64,000 bases of DNA, taken from Populus alba. Taxonomy: Eukaryota > Streptophyta > Magnoliopsida > Malpighiales > Salicaceae. The DNA lies in assembly GCF_005239225.2 (NCBI RefSeq), contig NC_133302.1:8060001-8124000 (forward strand), read 5' to 3'. The notes under the pieces are model-generated. The model saw nothing but the letters and a program-made list of their open reading frames with translations, ran no database searches and was not told the DNA's origin. Below, one piece after another: positions 36,521-49,033 of this stretch. The translations under genes were made by a program, and so were the position numbers. Positions within the stretch are counted from its first letter, which is position 1; every line of letters begins with the position of its first letter.

Positions 36521-38521
36521 CTACAAAGCTGGATGGTACCCGTGATTCACATTGGCATCTGCCCTCTGCACTGGTCTCCTAAAACTCCACTTAATGCAGA
36601 AGTCCAGGGCTAGCCGAAGCGCGGTTCCAAGTCCGAGCACAACAATGACCCCTGTGTAATGTGTCATAGTTTTGACATCAGCATGCATATTGTTCTTCAT
36701 TTCGTAAAACTACTATTTGCATATGGACAAGTCAGTTAACTGTTGAAAACTAGTATAGACGTGCTTACCGATTATTATGTTAACAGGTAAGGCAGAGACA
36801 CCAAGGGTGATGGATATCAGCACATCCAACAAGAGGCCACCAGTAAGAATTGAGAATGCCACCCAAAGTGGACTAAAACAACCCTGTTTTGAAGATGAAT
36901 TCATTCAAAGTCATCACACTGAATACGATATCCAAAAAAATACTCTCAATTCCCTTACCCTATTGTGATCTCGTGGTCTAAAGTTAGGGTCGATTCTCCA
37001 AACCCAGTAGTTTGTCTGCTTCATGAAATCACAGAAACAGAATAGCAACATTAAGCACTGCATGGTTTATCATAAAAAGTTCTTGTCATCAATCTGTGCT
37101 GCCAAACCAACAGTCTATAAATAGTGCTTCCAGATATTGTAAACCCTTATCCAGGTTTTTAAAGCATGCCACTTGGCCTTTTGGTATTTTGGAAAAACAT
37201 ACCCCACATTTCCAGCAGTGTCATTGTGATTTTAGAAGCTGACATGATAAACTATCTTAGACAGGCCCCAAAAAAGATGTATGAGCTTGCAGCACATTCC
37301 AAATCCAATGCATGTATAATTTAGACCAGATAAAAATGAAAACTGCTATCTTAAGCATACATTGTAACTTTGCTCTCAGAAATAGAATACCTACACTTGG
37401 CTGGGATTCTGGAGGTGACACATTTACAGCTACGGCCCTGAAATAAAAGGTTTAAATTATATAAAGTTAATTCAGCAACCTCTCTGTGCCAAACTTCATA
37501 GCATAAACAGACATGGTGAAGGACTGACTTACTGGCATATCTCACATTTGTTGGATCCTCTTCTGCTAAACCAGGTATCTATACATGTGCGGTGGGCTTT
37601 TGCAAGACCACCTTTACATTTGCATCCAAGATCTATGAGAACTTCTTCCTTCTCCTGCTGGCAAACTCTGAAGAATAATGAATTAATCTTAATTATTGCT
37701 TATGTGATGAGTTCCATGTCTCTCTTCATCTTAGTTCTTTTCTCTATAATGGTTCTGGTTCTCTTTTTAATCTTAGCAATTAAATTATATAACAATTTTC
37801 CCTTCTAGAATACGAAACCATGATGATGGATGAGATTATAAGACAAATGATACTTCTGGTTCGCTGAACTACAAACACAAGCTGGATGATGCTACTTTGT
37901 CAATCCCTGAAATGTGGTGTTAAGGAAAACAGCAAATTAAGTCCCAATACGCCAATAAAGATTTAGATTTCAGTATCTAATGTTGTACAACGCTAAACGA
38001 ATACCAGGGGATCACTAGGAGTTCCAAAAATCAAGTGCATATAAAAGCACACTGGAACTTTCAACTTCAAAGGAGAAAATTCACAAGTTTATGACATGGA
38101 ACAGACTCATGATTTTCATAGTCAATTAATGTCATAATCCAATCAAATCAAGCAAGATCAAAATGGGAAAAATACACAATACATGATGGATTCCAACAAA
38201 ATTATAACTAGAGCAAGAACTAAGAAGTATAAGTACCAACCTGCATTGTTCGTGCAGACTTGAAATCCTTGACAAGGACCCTTTTCTGGGAGAATCTACA
38301 CCAGGCAACTCTTCCTTGCTGGCAGCCACAGTAGACTCACCATTAGAAAACGCAATGGCAATCACTGGTGGAAAACCAGAATTCCCTGACAAGAACTCAT
38401 TACCGCCTTCTTGCGGCAAAGCCTTACTGTTATCCTGCTTCTCCAGGTCAACCTCAGTAAGGGCTAAATCACCAGCACCAGCTCTGGTGGTGCTGTCTCT
38501 ATCAGACACGTCATTCTGCAT
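36521..38521 (-). CDS. RING-CH (MARCH-like) membrane E3 ubiquitin ligase, 6 exons, 253 aa
   Basis: Exons on the minus strand are 38521-38241, 37667-37533, 37437-37395, 37015-36959, 36883-36769 and 36651-36521, with GT-AG borders and phases that agree. Residues 1-90 are a polar, probably disordered N-terminus. The RING-CH finger starts at C93 (EQCRVCQQEKEEVLIDLG), continues CKCKGGLAKAHRTCIDTWF and ends NKCEICQ, giving C-C-C-C-H-C-C-C spacing. A linker (TNYWVWRIDPNFR) leads to two hydrophobic helices (PLWVAFSILTGGLLLDVLIS and VIVVLGLGTALRLALDF). Such proteins are membrane-embedded ubiquitin ligases that act on membrane cargo. For exon 3 two donors are possible (GTATTC or GTAGGT); only GTAGGT keeps the frame. 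Confidence 0.93.
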
Positions 38522-39359
38522 CTGATTCTATTAAAAAAAAAAAACATTCAACAAAACTTCAGTAACTAAAATAAACCCTAGAAACCACTTAACTCTTAAA
38601 AAGATTAAAAGGGTTTATCTTTTTAGGCATCATCCTTGCACCCCAAGTAGAATCAAACAAAAATATTCATTCTTTTGTCCAAATATATATCAAATATAGA
38701 AAAGACAGGCAACACAGTGATAACCCAATTAAGAAATTCCGTCAAACAGCTAAAACCCAGATGGGATTACAATAGAAAAACAGCAAAAGTAAAGGCAAAG
38801 CAACTTGAATAGGCAATGGCTTTCCATTTTAGAGAGGAAAAAAAACAGAAACAAAATGGAAACCCTTTACCTGGAAAATGCCTTCGCTTAAAGGACAAAA
38901 ACAAAAGTAATCTCTATTTTGTTGTTAAGACTAAACCTTCACTGCTTCACAACAAGGAAATGGAAAGTAGAAGAGAAATGGTGACATGACCCCACGAGTG
39001 GGTTCAGATTTTTTTTTTTTTATTCTCTCTCTTGCACATAGTTTATAAATAATTTTATAGTAATAATAATAACAACAATAATAATTAAATTATTTAATAG
39101 CTAAAATGCATATTAAAATATTTTTATTTTTAAAAATTTTTATTGTATGAAAATATGATATGATTTTTTTTTTGGGAGACCTAGCCATATGCATGAAACA
39201 AAAATATTTTTTTTAATGCTTTGATGAAAATCGGGTATTTTAATACCGGATTTATATTTTTACGGTATAAAAATACAAACTCATATTAAGAAAAATTCAG
39301 TAGAAAAATATGCAAGAAAATCACAAACTTTCAAAAATATTTTTTTGAATTTTTTTTTT
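38522..39359. other. Upstream region of the RING-CH gene
   Basis: Minus-strand sequence to about 38960 probably includes a 5' UTR with an intron (a GTAAAGG donor-like site near 38870). Beyond it is AT-rich DNA without a gene. Confidence 0.4.
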
Positions 39360-42300
39360 TTGTTGGGATGAGCCAAACCCAACCCAAAAGGAAACTAGGT
39401 CGAGATCAGCCTAAAATGAAATCGGGCCAGAGCCGACCCAAAAAACAAAGAACCTACTTTCTACATGGCTGGACTTAGCCCAGCTATGTGTGCTAGACTG
39501 TCTAGCCCAAGGGGACAAATAGCTAGTTACTGTGTTGAGCACAGTAACCAGTTAATTATAATTAGCTAGTTAGTGTACACAACACAGTAAACTAGCTCAT
39601 TATCTTTCATCTTTTGCTGCAAAATGTGAATTACTCACGTTCTACATGCAAAATGAGGAGGGGATAGAGAAGGGTAGAAGATTACTTGAAATGAGGGAGC
39701 GTGGTTGATGGGTTGACGATGACTTATGGTGGTGGAGGCAGCAGAACACAGCTGCAAACGGTGGCACTAACTGGCTGGTGGTGTGCTAGTAGTGGATGGT
39801 GATTCCAGACGGCGATGTTATTGTCGCAGATTGAGGTGGCTACTGCGGTGAAGAAGGGCGTTCTTCCTCTATTTCTTCTTCCTTGGTTTTTTTGTTTTTT
39901 CCTTGTCTTTGCTTCTGCTCATCCTTGGTTTGATTCTGTTTTGTGTCTTTTTCTTTCTCCTTCATGTCTCTATTCTCCCTTGTTTTAATTCCTTTGCTTC
40001 TTTCTCTTTTTTTTTTTTTCAGTTTCTCCCTTCTCTCTCTTCTGTTCTCCCCCTCTCTCAGACAAATCTTCCTCCCTTTCTCTCATCCCCCTCTGTTTCG
40101 AGTTCTCTATTCTCTCCACACTTTTTTTGTTTTTTTCTTTTCTTTATCACCCTGTGTTTTCGTTCTTTTTTTCTTCACCCTATCTCTCCAAAATCTGCCC
40201 CTCTTCTGTGCTGCTCTCATCCCCCATATTTATAGTTAGGAGGAAAGAGCAGCTACTCTGCCAATCCTAGAGACAGGGTGGGGTGGCTGAGGCGTCTCTG
40301 TGTAATCGCCTGAGCCGCCCGCAGGGTGTGGCTTCCCTGTTCAATCTTCATCATGGTGACAGTTGAGGGGCATGGGCTATGTCAGGATTTGTGCAAGTGG
40401 GGAGAGGAAGAGAGAGCTAGTGGTAAACACAAGGGAACAAAATCTTTTTCTTCCCCTAACCTTTACGTGTCCAAAGGAAGAAGACGACTTATAATGCCGT
40501 TCAAAACAACACTGTTTGCTTCTTCTTTTTCTTCTTTTTCTTTAGTGAAATGCATGAAACAACCCCGTTTTGACCAAAATGCGCCTTTTCATTAAACCGA
40601 AACTGGCTCCAAAACGCGTCACATTCCAAATCAGCCCTTCAATTTGCGCGCTTTTTTATTTTGGTCCTGGTTTTGGATTTTTTTAATTAAATCCCTAATT
40701 AGCCATTAAACTTCAATATTGATGCAATTAAATCTTTGATTTGACCAAATCAACTCTCAAAAATTATAATTTGACTCCATAACTTTAATTTCTTTCAATT
40801 AAAGCCCAAATTGACTTAAAAATTCATTTTTCTTCCAATCAAACCCTCTATAAATTCAATTAAACCTTCAATAAAATTTAATCGAGTCCATAAATATTTC
40901 ATTTTGGACTTTTCTTCCTCAAACTAAATTTTCCCTTCTCTCTCTTCTGTTCTCCCCTTCTTTCACACAAATCTTCCTCCTCTTTCTGTCGTTCCCCTCT
41001 ATTTTGAGTTCTCTCTTCTCTCCACACTTCGTTTGTTTTTTTTCTTTTCTTTCTCACCATGTGTTTTTGTTTTTTTTTTTATTTACCCCATCTCTCTAAA
41101 ATTTTCCCCTCTTCTATGCTGCTCTTGTCCCTTGTATTTATAGGCAGGAGGAGGGAGCAGGTACCCTACCAATCCTAGAGAAAGGGTGGGGTGGCTGAGG
41201 CTTCTTTATGTAGTAGCCTTAACCGCCCGCAGGGTATGGCTTTCCTGCTCAGTCTTCATCATGGTGCCAAGTGAGGGGTGTGGACTGTGTCAGGATTTTT
41301 GCAAATGAAGAGAGGAGGAGAGAGATAGTGGACAATGCAGGGGAACAAAATTTTCTTCCCCTATCATCTGCGCGTCCAAGGAAAGAAGATGACTTATGGT
41401 GCCATTCAAAAAGGCACCATTTGCTTTTTTCCTTTCCTTTTTTTTTTAGTGAAATGCACAAAATAACGCCGTTTTGACCAAAATGCGCCGTTTCATCTAA
41501 ACTAAAATTGGCGCCAAAATGCGTCAAATTCCAAATCAACCCTTCAATTTGTGTGCTTTTTTATTTTGGTCATTGGTTTTGGATTTTTTCAATTAAGTCC
41601 CTAATTGGCCATTAAACTTCAATATTTATGCCATTAAATCCCTGATGTGACCAAATCAACTCTAAAAAATTATAATTTGACCCCATAACGTTAATTTCTT
41701 CCAATTAAAGCCCAAATTAACTTAAAAATAAATTTTTCGTGCAATCAAACCCTCTATAAATTCAATTAAACCTTTAATAAAACTTAATTGAGTCCATAAA
41801 CATCTAATTTTGGACTTTTCTTCCTCAAATTGAATTTTTTTCATCAACAAGGCTCTCACCAATCAACAATATATTGTCAAATTCCAATCCTTGTATTTGT
41901 TAACCTCCTCAATCAATTTTTGACCATTTTCTAGGTGCTTTGGCATCCTCTTTTCACTTCAATTATTTTTTTGATATATATATTTTTTCTTTTTTTTTTT
42001 GTGCAGGGACTCAAAAATGGGTTACAATAGATGCCTTTTCTTTACAATACTTACAGAGTAAAGACTTTGCGTAATAAGTTTTGTAAAGATAAACAAAACT
42101 AAACTTCTAAAATTGATCTTCTCAAAGCTTGGTTGATCTGAAACTTTATCTTTACATTAATCCCCTTCAATCAAAAATTAATGATCAATATCATGCACAA
42201 TCGGGCTATTCTGAGATCCCGATCAGGCTATCTTCCAAACTCTATCTTTGGTTGGGTTAACCTGAAATCCCATCTAGTGATTTTCTTTAACCAGAACCTA

Positions 42301-43430
42301 AGTAAACTGTCTTTTTTTGATGATAGGGTTTGAGCTTCTTCTTTTTTCCCCCCGTTTTGATGCATGGTTGGCCGAGTTAGGGGCTCTAGTTTTGGGAGGC
42401 CTTGGTTGAAAGAGAGAGATTTTGGTGAGGGGCTGCAACTGAAGATTAACGGGTCTGTGGAGATAGGGGAATGGACTCTATTAGAGGTGGAAGGAGAGCG
42501 TGAGGGCTCTTCGGTTTGGAGAAGCATTGGGAAGATGGAGGATGATGGGGTCGACTGTGGATGTGGAGAAAGGGAGTTGCAATCAGGGAGATGGGGGGAA
42601 GAGTGGGCGGCTGCCGTGGTTTTAGAAAATAAGCCAAGAATTCAAAACCCCCCAAAACAAGGGTTTCTTTTCAATTTTTTTAGCGAGGGAGGCGGTGGCC
42701 CCTCTCAGAGATCAAGGATAGATTAGGTTTTTAGGGGGTTTTTTTCTCCCCTTAATTTTTCTTTGCCTCGAAAAATTTTCTCCTCCCCTAATGTTGACAT
42801 TTTTCACTGTATTTATAGTCAAAATATTGCTAGGTTTTTAAACTAGTCCCTCAATGTTTTTTGGTATTTTAAATTTATTTTAAAAACAAAAAAATATCAA
42901 CATCGACTCAATAAGAAAAATCAGTGATTGCAAAATTTACGCTTTAAAAGTTGAACGCGTTCAAAATACCTTTGAAATTTTAATTTATACGTTGAAAATG
43001 CTAAAAACAATGCAAATATATCAAGAATGCATTTTTTTGGGGTTTTCGTTGTTTTTTTTTTATTTTTGGTTTTTTTTCTAAAAATTAATCAAAATTTGAG
43101 TAGCAACAAGACCATTGAATATAAATCCGACCTAGAAAAACAATCAAACAACAATGCAGCTTACCTTAGGTAGAGTGCACTAGGAGTGATGCGTATACTC
43201 CTTACATAACTAGTTTCATACCTAGACTCTCGCAGACTATAGGTTTCTAATAACCGTAATACTAGGTGGTGACTCATAAACTTTAATCATAATCTTATGA
43301 TCAAACCCAAACCCAAACCCATTTCCTTTCCCAACAACATACCTCTTAAAAGGCATGATAGCTCGCCAACGACCTAACATCGCACCCACAACAATTAGTG
43401 AATGAATGTTTATGATTTTTTTAAAAAATC
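39360..43430. mobile_element. Non-coding LTR-retrotransposon-like tract
   Basis: Starts TGTTGGGATGAGCC near 39361. It contains pyrimidine-rich leaders, TATTTATAG boxes followed by GC-richer sequence (near 40225 and 41135) and long T-rich runs, all typical of plant LTR and leader DNA. No gag-pol domain is visible. A 120-codon frame at 42364-42726 lacks any recognised domain and looks accidental. Boundaries and family are not established. Confidence 0.35.
40023..41836. repeat. Tandem duplication, two units of about 0.9 kb
   Basis: Unit 1 (40023-40929) and unit 2 (40930-41836) share 'CTCCCTTCTCTCTCTTCTGTTCTCC' at their starts, 'AGGGTGGGGTGGCTGAGG' at 40276 and 41184 (offset 908), 'TTTTGACCAAAATGCGCC', and 'TTTTGGACTTTTCTTCCTCAAA' at their ends. 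Each holds a TATTTATAG box. Probably LTR-derived. Confidence 0.9.
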
Positions 43431-46400
43431 CAATGGTTGATCTTAGTTTGCTTTGCCTTTAAGCCAAAGAAAATTTCACTTATAAATAGGTGGTTACATA
43501 TACACATTTAAAAGGGAGGGAGAAAGATCAGAGGGTATAATTTTATGAGGAGATTTAGAAGGAAAAAAATAAAAGAATTAGTTAAGCATAGAAAAAAAAA
43601 AAACATGACATTCATTGCCCTCCCTCCCTCGAAAAGCCAAACAAAAAATAATTAACTCCTTCCACAACATACCAACTTCTTCCTCATGATAACTCCATGA
43701 ACCAATAGCACAACCATCACCATCCTCATAACCATAATTCACAATGCACGGCAAGTTTCTATCAAAACCATATTATTCAATCAAAATTGATTGTTGTACC
43801 TAAAATTGGCACCCCACCAATAGACTCCCTTCCTCTCTAGCAACACCTTATTTAACCAAAACCAGCTCTCATGGTAGCCCCATCCAACCTTACCCACACA
43901 GAAAAAACCTAGCCCTCTCTTTGCCAAACCAACTCATGATTAACTCATTATTAGCATACCCATGGTGAGTATAGGCTATAACCATAGCCACATTATGAGT
44001 AGTACATAGTCCATCACCGCATCCCCCCCATCATCAATCACGATAGTGCAGGCGCTTCCCCTTTCTTTCTTTTTTTTCCTGTGGCAGCGCCATTAGCCTC
44101 CCTCCATCCACAACAACTTAAAAAATCTGAAGACTAACCAGCTAGAGTCATGAAGGGTCAAAGTGAAAATAAATTTCTGTTGCGATGTCGCGGTCACACA
44201 AATTAATTACCCAAGCTTAAAACAAAGCACACAAGATAGTATAGAGCAAGTAAGGGGTCGATCCCACGAGGAAGATTTAGTTCAGATTTTTATGTTATAC
44301 ATTATGCAATTGGGGGTTTTTGATTTGTGATGATTTAAACTATGAAAGAAATTAAACTAACAATAAAAATCAATTGAAACTGAAATTTATCAAGAAAATA
44401 AACCTTGGTCGCAAGCACACATCCACCAACAAAAATTAGAACCAATCCTTGAAACAAAACTTCAATTTATATTCTGAATTTTTATCTTTTTTTAACATTG
44501 GTTAATTAATGGATTTTCCATATAATTAACCCTAACCAACAAACAATCATAATGTTTGCATTAATGATTTAGTTCAATGGCAGCCCTAAGAACTAGATAA
44601 ATTGATTAATCTCTTGACAACCAAGCTGTCCGCAGCTTGTGTTCCTTTGTTTAAGTGTTCTCCCTAAGTTTAATAACATAGTTCTGCCATAATTATTAAG
44701 CTTAATTGCTTCACAAGTTCATATATCACAACTCCGATTTTGATATCAAACTTAGCAATAGATTGTTCACAATAACAACTTAGAGTCCGTTCAATCATAG
44801 AAAATATGTATAGGAAAACAATCATACTCATTCATAATATAAACTAAAAATAAAAAGAAGAATAAATCTCATGATTCTTGAAATTCAAAGGTTTGTTGTG
44901 TCCTTGCAACCAAGAAAACGAGCTTAGCTTTGCATATCTATGTAACAATTACCCTTAAAGATAGAAGAAAGCATTATTTTTGGTTTGTAGAGAGGAGAGT
45001 TTGTGTTTCTCACTTCTGATTGCTGCCCCCTTTCTGCCCTCTTTCTCATCTATCTTTCCGTTTATATGCTAAGAAACCCTGATCCCTATTTTACAAAATA
45101 GCCCTCCCTTAAGTTGACAATTTATATTTAAGTACTTCAATAACTATTTTCTTAAAAATAAGAAATAGATTTGCATTAAATCTTCAAGATTTGACTTAGA
45201 GGAGTTAAATTGCTGAAATAAAAACTTGAACACCGGTTTAGATGCTTCAAAACATAATTTGGACATGTTCCTTCACGAAACCTGTTTACTGGTAGAATTC
45301 AGCTGTCATCTTTGAAAATTAATATCTCCCTCATATGACATCTTTTTTTGTTGAAATTTTGGGCGTTGATAGGTATTTATGTCAAGAATCCAAAACAATT
45401 GAGTTTGCATCAATTGGACTTCTACAGCTCCAAATATTGAATTTTGAATGACCAAAGGTCAACATTAACAGAATGCAAGATTTGACTTTGAAGAATGTGA
45501 TTTCCATGATCTTTCTCTTTTTATTTTTCTTGCATTAAATTTCCAAAAATATATGGATGTTAGCTTTTTAGTGTCACTGTAATCACTTCATTTCGACCTC
45601 TAGAATTCACGCTTTGCACAAAACATCGACTGAACGTCAAATCTATCAATTACCTCCAATTTACTCCTTTTTGCATCTTTCATCCAAAAGTGCCTTTAAA
45701 AAATAAAACAAAGAATATCAAGGCATTTTTTATATATAACATGGGTAAAACACTAGTTAAATATGGGTGAAACTATCGAATAATATAGTTACATCAATTT
45801 CAATACGCTGGCTATGGATTTTCCTAAGACTTTGTACTTAGGAGTCTTGTCAATAACATAACCAATTAGGCAAAATTTCTAGATGTCCCTATTTGTATCG
45901 ATATCTTCAGCTAACAGAGAAAAAGAGTCAACATTATTGGTCATAGGAAAATGAATAAGATATGTGTAACATCCCCCATTTCGGGATAAACGACAATCTC
46001 ATATCAATCGAAATAAAACACTTAATAATTTTATTTTTTTATATATATACATATATGTTCATGATACCGGAAGGTCCGAGGTTATTGACATGAATTTATT
46101 TACATTTCTAATAGTTCGCATCTCCTAACTAAATTCCTGACCTAATCATCATGGGTTTTCAATTTCCACACTTATGCCCACTTTTATCAACCACAATATT
46201 TACGACATGCATTATATAACAAGATATCATTATGGATGGATAAAAATAAATAAGTATAATTACATCGGCATAAGCATGATTACATGAACTACATGGTTAC
46301 ATTCATTCAGTCTAGTTTAAACATTAATTATACAAATTAAGTTATACAAACATTTTCATATTTACAAACTACAAGGGTATACTCCCTAGAAACTAGATTA

Positions 46401-46756
46401 CAAGAAAGGAGCATAAACTAGGACCTACTCTTGTCGTGCATGGGATGATCCTGAAACAAAATACATATTATTGAAAGGTGAATATTACAATAAATATGAC
46501 AACATGAACACCTAACAATTTAACAAAGTAGCATGTATTCATACTTCATTTGCCTCTCCCTTCTAGTTTTCTTTTTTATTATTATTATAATCCCTTCCTT
46601 GTCCAACTATTATTAATTGTTCCCTCTACCACTTTCAACCTTCATTATAGACTCTATGAGAGATTGAACATGATCATTTTTTTTCTTTTTGCTTATCACA
46701 TTACCGATACCAATATCACCGGTACCATCACCATCACTCCATATGAGTCATTCCAA
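43431..46756. other. Gene-free repeat-like DNA
   Basis: On the minus strand, 44290-44170 has a 'CCTCGTGGGATCGACCCCTTAC' phrase that I associate with leaders of plant Ty3/gypsy elements. 45000-45070 and 45240-45700 look like LTR sequence. 'TGTAACATCCCCCATTTCGGGAT' near 45964 resembles a chromovirus LTR start. No coding domain is visible and boundaries cannot be set. Confidence 0.3.
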
Positions 46757-47030
46757 GGTGATCCCCTTATCTGGGATCCTAACATACACTAAATGTATGT
46801 TAGCCCATACATGGTGATCCCCTTTTCCGGGATCCTAACATACACTAAATGTATGCTAGTCCAATTATGGCGATCCCCTTACCCGGGATCCTAACATACA
46901 CTAAATATATGCTAGCCGATACATGGTGATCCCCTTACCCGGGATCCTAACATACACTAAATGTATGTTAGTCCTTACATGGTGATCCCATTATCCGGGA
47001 TCCTAACATACACTAAATGTATGCTAGTTT
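46757..47030. repeat. 56-bp minisatellite, 5 units, two palindromes per unit
   Basis: 'GTGATCC' (or GCGATCC) starts units at 46758, 46814, 46870, 46926 and 46982, exactly 56 bp apart. Each unit contains GATCCC-CTTNNCC-GGGATC and CTAACATAC-ACTAAAT-GTATGYTAG, both inverted repeats able to form stem-loops. Variation is limited to a few bases per unit. Confidence 0.95.
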
Positions 47031-47399
47031 ACGACTCAATTCGTACTTCTCATATTTCCTTTGTCAATGATAATTTCATCATTTGGCAATTTACACAACT
47101 TTTCACCTTGAATACCCATACATTCAGAAATGCACATTTCACATTGGTAATATAAATAAATCATGGAAATTTACTAGGAAGTATAGGTGCGATTCACCTA
47201 CTTGAAATAGAAGCTCTATTCGTACTCCCTTGCTGCTGCTGTTGTTATTGCCCCACGCCTGTGGTCCCTCCTGAAATTCACAGGTTTATCCCATAAGTTC
47301 TTCTCACTCACAGATATGTTTTATTATAAACATATCAACAACCAATAAGTCTTTCTTTCAGTCATCATTTCTTTATTCATATATTTGAACTATTTCTAC

Positions 47400-47655
47400 T
47401 TAAAATCCGAACTGTTACTGTCTCGTTTTTGAACTGTCACTTTCTCATTTTTGAACTGCTACTGTCTCATTTTTGAACTGTTACTGTCTGAACTGTTACT
47501 GTCTAGACATTTTTGAACTGTTACTGTTTGAACTGTTACTGTCTAGATTTTTTGAACTGTTATTGTCTGAACTGTTATTGTCTAGACATTTTTGAACTGT
47601 TACTGTCTGAACTGTTACTGTCTAGACATTTTTGAACTGTCATTGTCTCATTTGG
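47400..47655. repeat. 'GAACTGTTACTGTCT' minisatellite
   Basis: About a dozen copies of the 15-mer GAACTGTTACTGTCT (with TT/TC/TA variants) alternate with spacers AGACATTTTT or CATTTTT. This gives higher-order units of about 25 and 40 bp. Confidence 0.9.
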
Positions 47656-48292
47656 TGACCCATAACGGGAGTTCTATAACTCCAATTTGAGCAAGACCAA
47701 TTTCATTTATTAGCCAACATTCAAAACTACAATTTCTATAAGGAATCTGATCCTAATTCTTTCATCCTCCTACCTGAAATCTCTTGAAAATCAAGAGACG
47801 AAACTGTCCAGATTCGTCAGCCTTTCCATTTACACACAACACAAGAAGTTCTTTAATTTAGTAACTCATACTTTTTCCTCAATTTAAGTCTAAGAACTAA
47901 AATCTATAGTTTAACATCCAGGCATCAATTCAAAATCAACTTGAAATGACTCATAAAAACAGGTTTAGAATACCTTACCCGATACACATAAAAGTTTTGA
48001 TCCCTTTTTTTTTTCTTTTTAATGGCAGCCGGCCCTTCCCTCTTCTCTTCTTGTTAACCCCTCTCCCACCAGTGTTTTATTTTACCTACAACCCTTAATC
48101 TTGGATGGTTTGTAAAAATGAACATAAAACTCCCTCTTTTCTTTCTTTACGTTATCTCCAGATCTGTTTTCTTTTGTGACAAAAGGAGTACTTATGCTCT
48201 ATAATTATTCTTATTTGCATTTAGGCCCCATCTTCTTTAAGTGTATTTGTTTTGCCCCCACTTCTTTCTAGTTTAGTTTATTTCCTTTAAAT
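47656..48292. other. AT-rich intergenic DNA
   Basis: No coding frame, terminal repeat or RNA recognised. Confidence 0.4.
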
Positions 48293-49033
48293 TTAATCTA
48301 GCCTTGATTTTTTTTTATTTATATTTTCTCGGGATTTACAATATGGGCCCTTATTAGGAGTAGAAATTGCAAAAACCATAGTTGGTCTAGCATCAATTAT
48401 GGGCAGAGAAATACCTGAAGAGGTGGAATAGGGAAGTGGCAGGGCAGAGGACGTACCATAGGCAAAACCGCCAAAAAACCCACTGTCACTAGAAGGGGGT
48501 TCATTAGCAGATCTATCCACTACCAATAAAGGAAAAGTAGAGCAAGGTGGGCCATTAGCATGAAGCTTCTGGTCCCTAGCAACCCTTGATGCAAAGTATC
48601 GCTTGTCAGGCCCTAAGGTAGGGAAGTGGTTAAGACCTTGGCTTGAGGCCAACCCACAACAAATAGCTTGAGCATTCCCGTCCAACCCATCATCAAATGA
48701 AATCACAGTCACGACATTATTCAATGTGGGAGAACCTAGGGTGTTAGCAAGCAAAACCCCACCAGCACTGGGTTCCACAGAAGCAGTACCTGTAGGTCCT
48801 AGTGATGAAAAAGTACAAGGGGATGGCACCATAGCAGGAGCTCCCAAAAGAGACAAGGGAGATTCTCGGTTTAAAGATCGAGAACCCCGACATGCAGCAG
48901 GAGAAGCCCTTGGTGAGAGACGAGGCCCATCATGTTGTGCATCGTGAATTGATGTCAACAATAATATTTTCTCTTTAGTGGCATAGATCGATGTCAATGA
49001 TGTTTTTCTCTCTTTACCATTGGAATCCGACAA
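48293..49033 (-). CDS. Unrecognised 246-codon open frame
   Basis: A long uninterrupted frame in otherwise AT-rich DNA, with higher GC than its neighbours. The product is rich in S, P, L and G, starts MSDSNGKERKTS and ends basic (SRENINKKKSRLD). No domain, signal peptide or membrane segment is evident. The first 15 or so codons lie inside the duplicated segment that starts at 48987; the second copy of that segment has the same codons (SDSNGKERKTSLTSI) joined to different sequence. It could be a transposon-derived frame, an exon fragment, or chance. I would not name a function. Confidence 0.25.
   Translation of the reverse strand: MSDSNGKERKTSLTSIYATKEKILLLTSIHDAQHDGPRLSPRASPAACRGSRSLNRESPLSLLGAPAMVPSPCTFSSLGPTGTASVEPSAGGVLLANTLGSPTLNNVVTVISFDDGLDGNAQAICCGLASSQGLNHFPTLGPDKRYFASRVARDQKLHANGPPCSTFPLLVVDRSANEPPSSDSGFFGGFAYGTSSALPLPYSTSSGISLPIIDARPTMVFAISTPNKGPYCKSRENINKKKSRLD

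Noticed and set aside
39903..40239. Two overlapping plus-strand frames coding hydrophobic, Ser/Phe/Leu-rich peptides
   Set aside because: They are translations of a pyrimidine-rich tract; apparent membrane segments are a composition artefact.
42364..42726. Plus-strand 120-codon frame rich in G, E and R
   Set aside because: GC-rich low-complexity stretch in LTR-like DNA with an equally long antisense frame and no recognisable domain.
44240..44290. 'GGGGTCGATCCCACGAGG' as a tRNA T-arm
   Set aside because: No acceptor stem, anticodon arm or A box around it; the phrase fits retrotransposon leader DNA better.
46757..47030. CRISPR-like array because of regular spaced palindromic repeats
   Set aside because: Whole 56-bp units repeat with no variable spacers, and the sequence is plant nuclear DNA.
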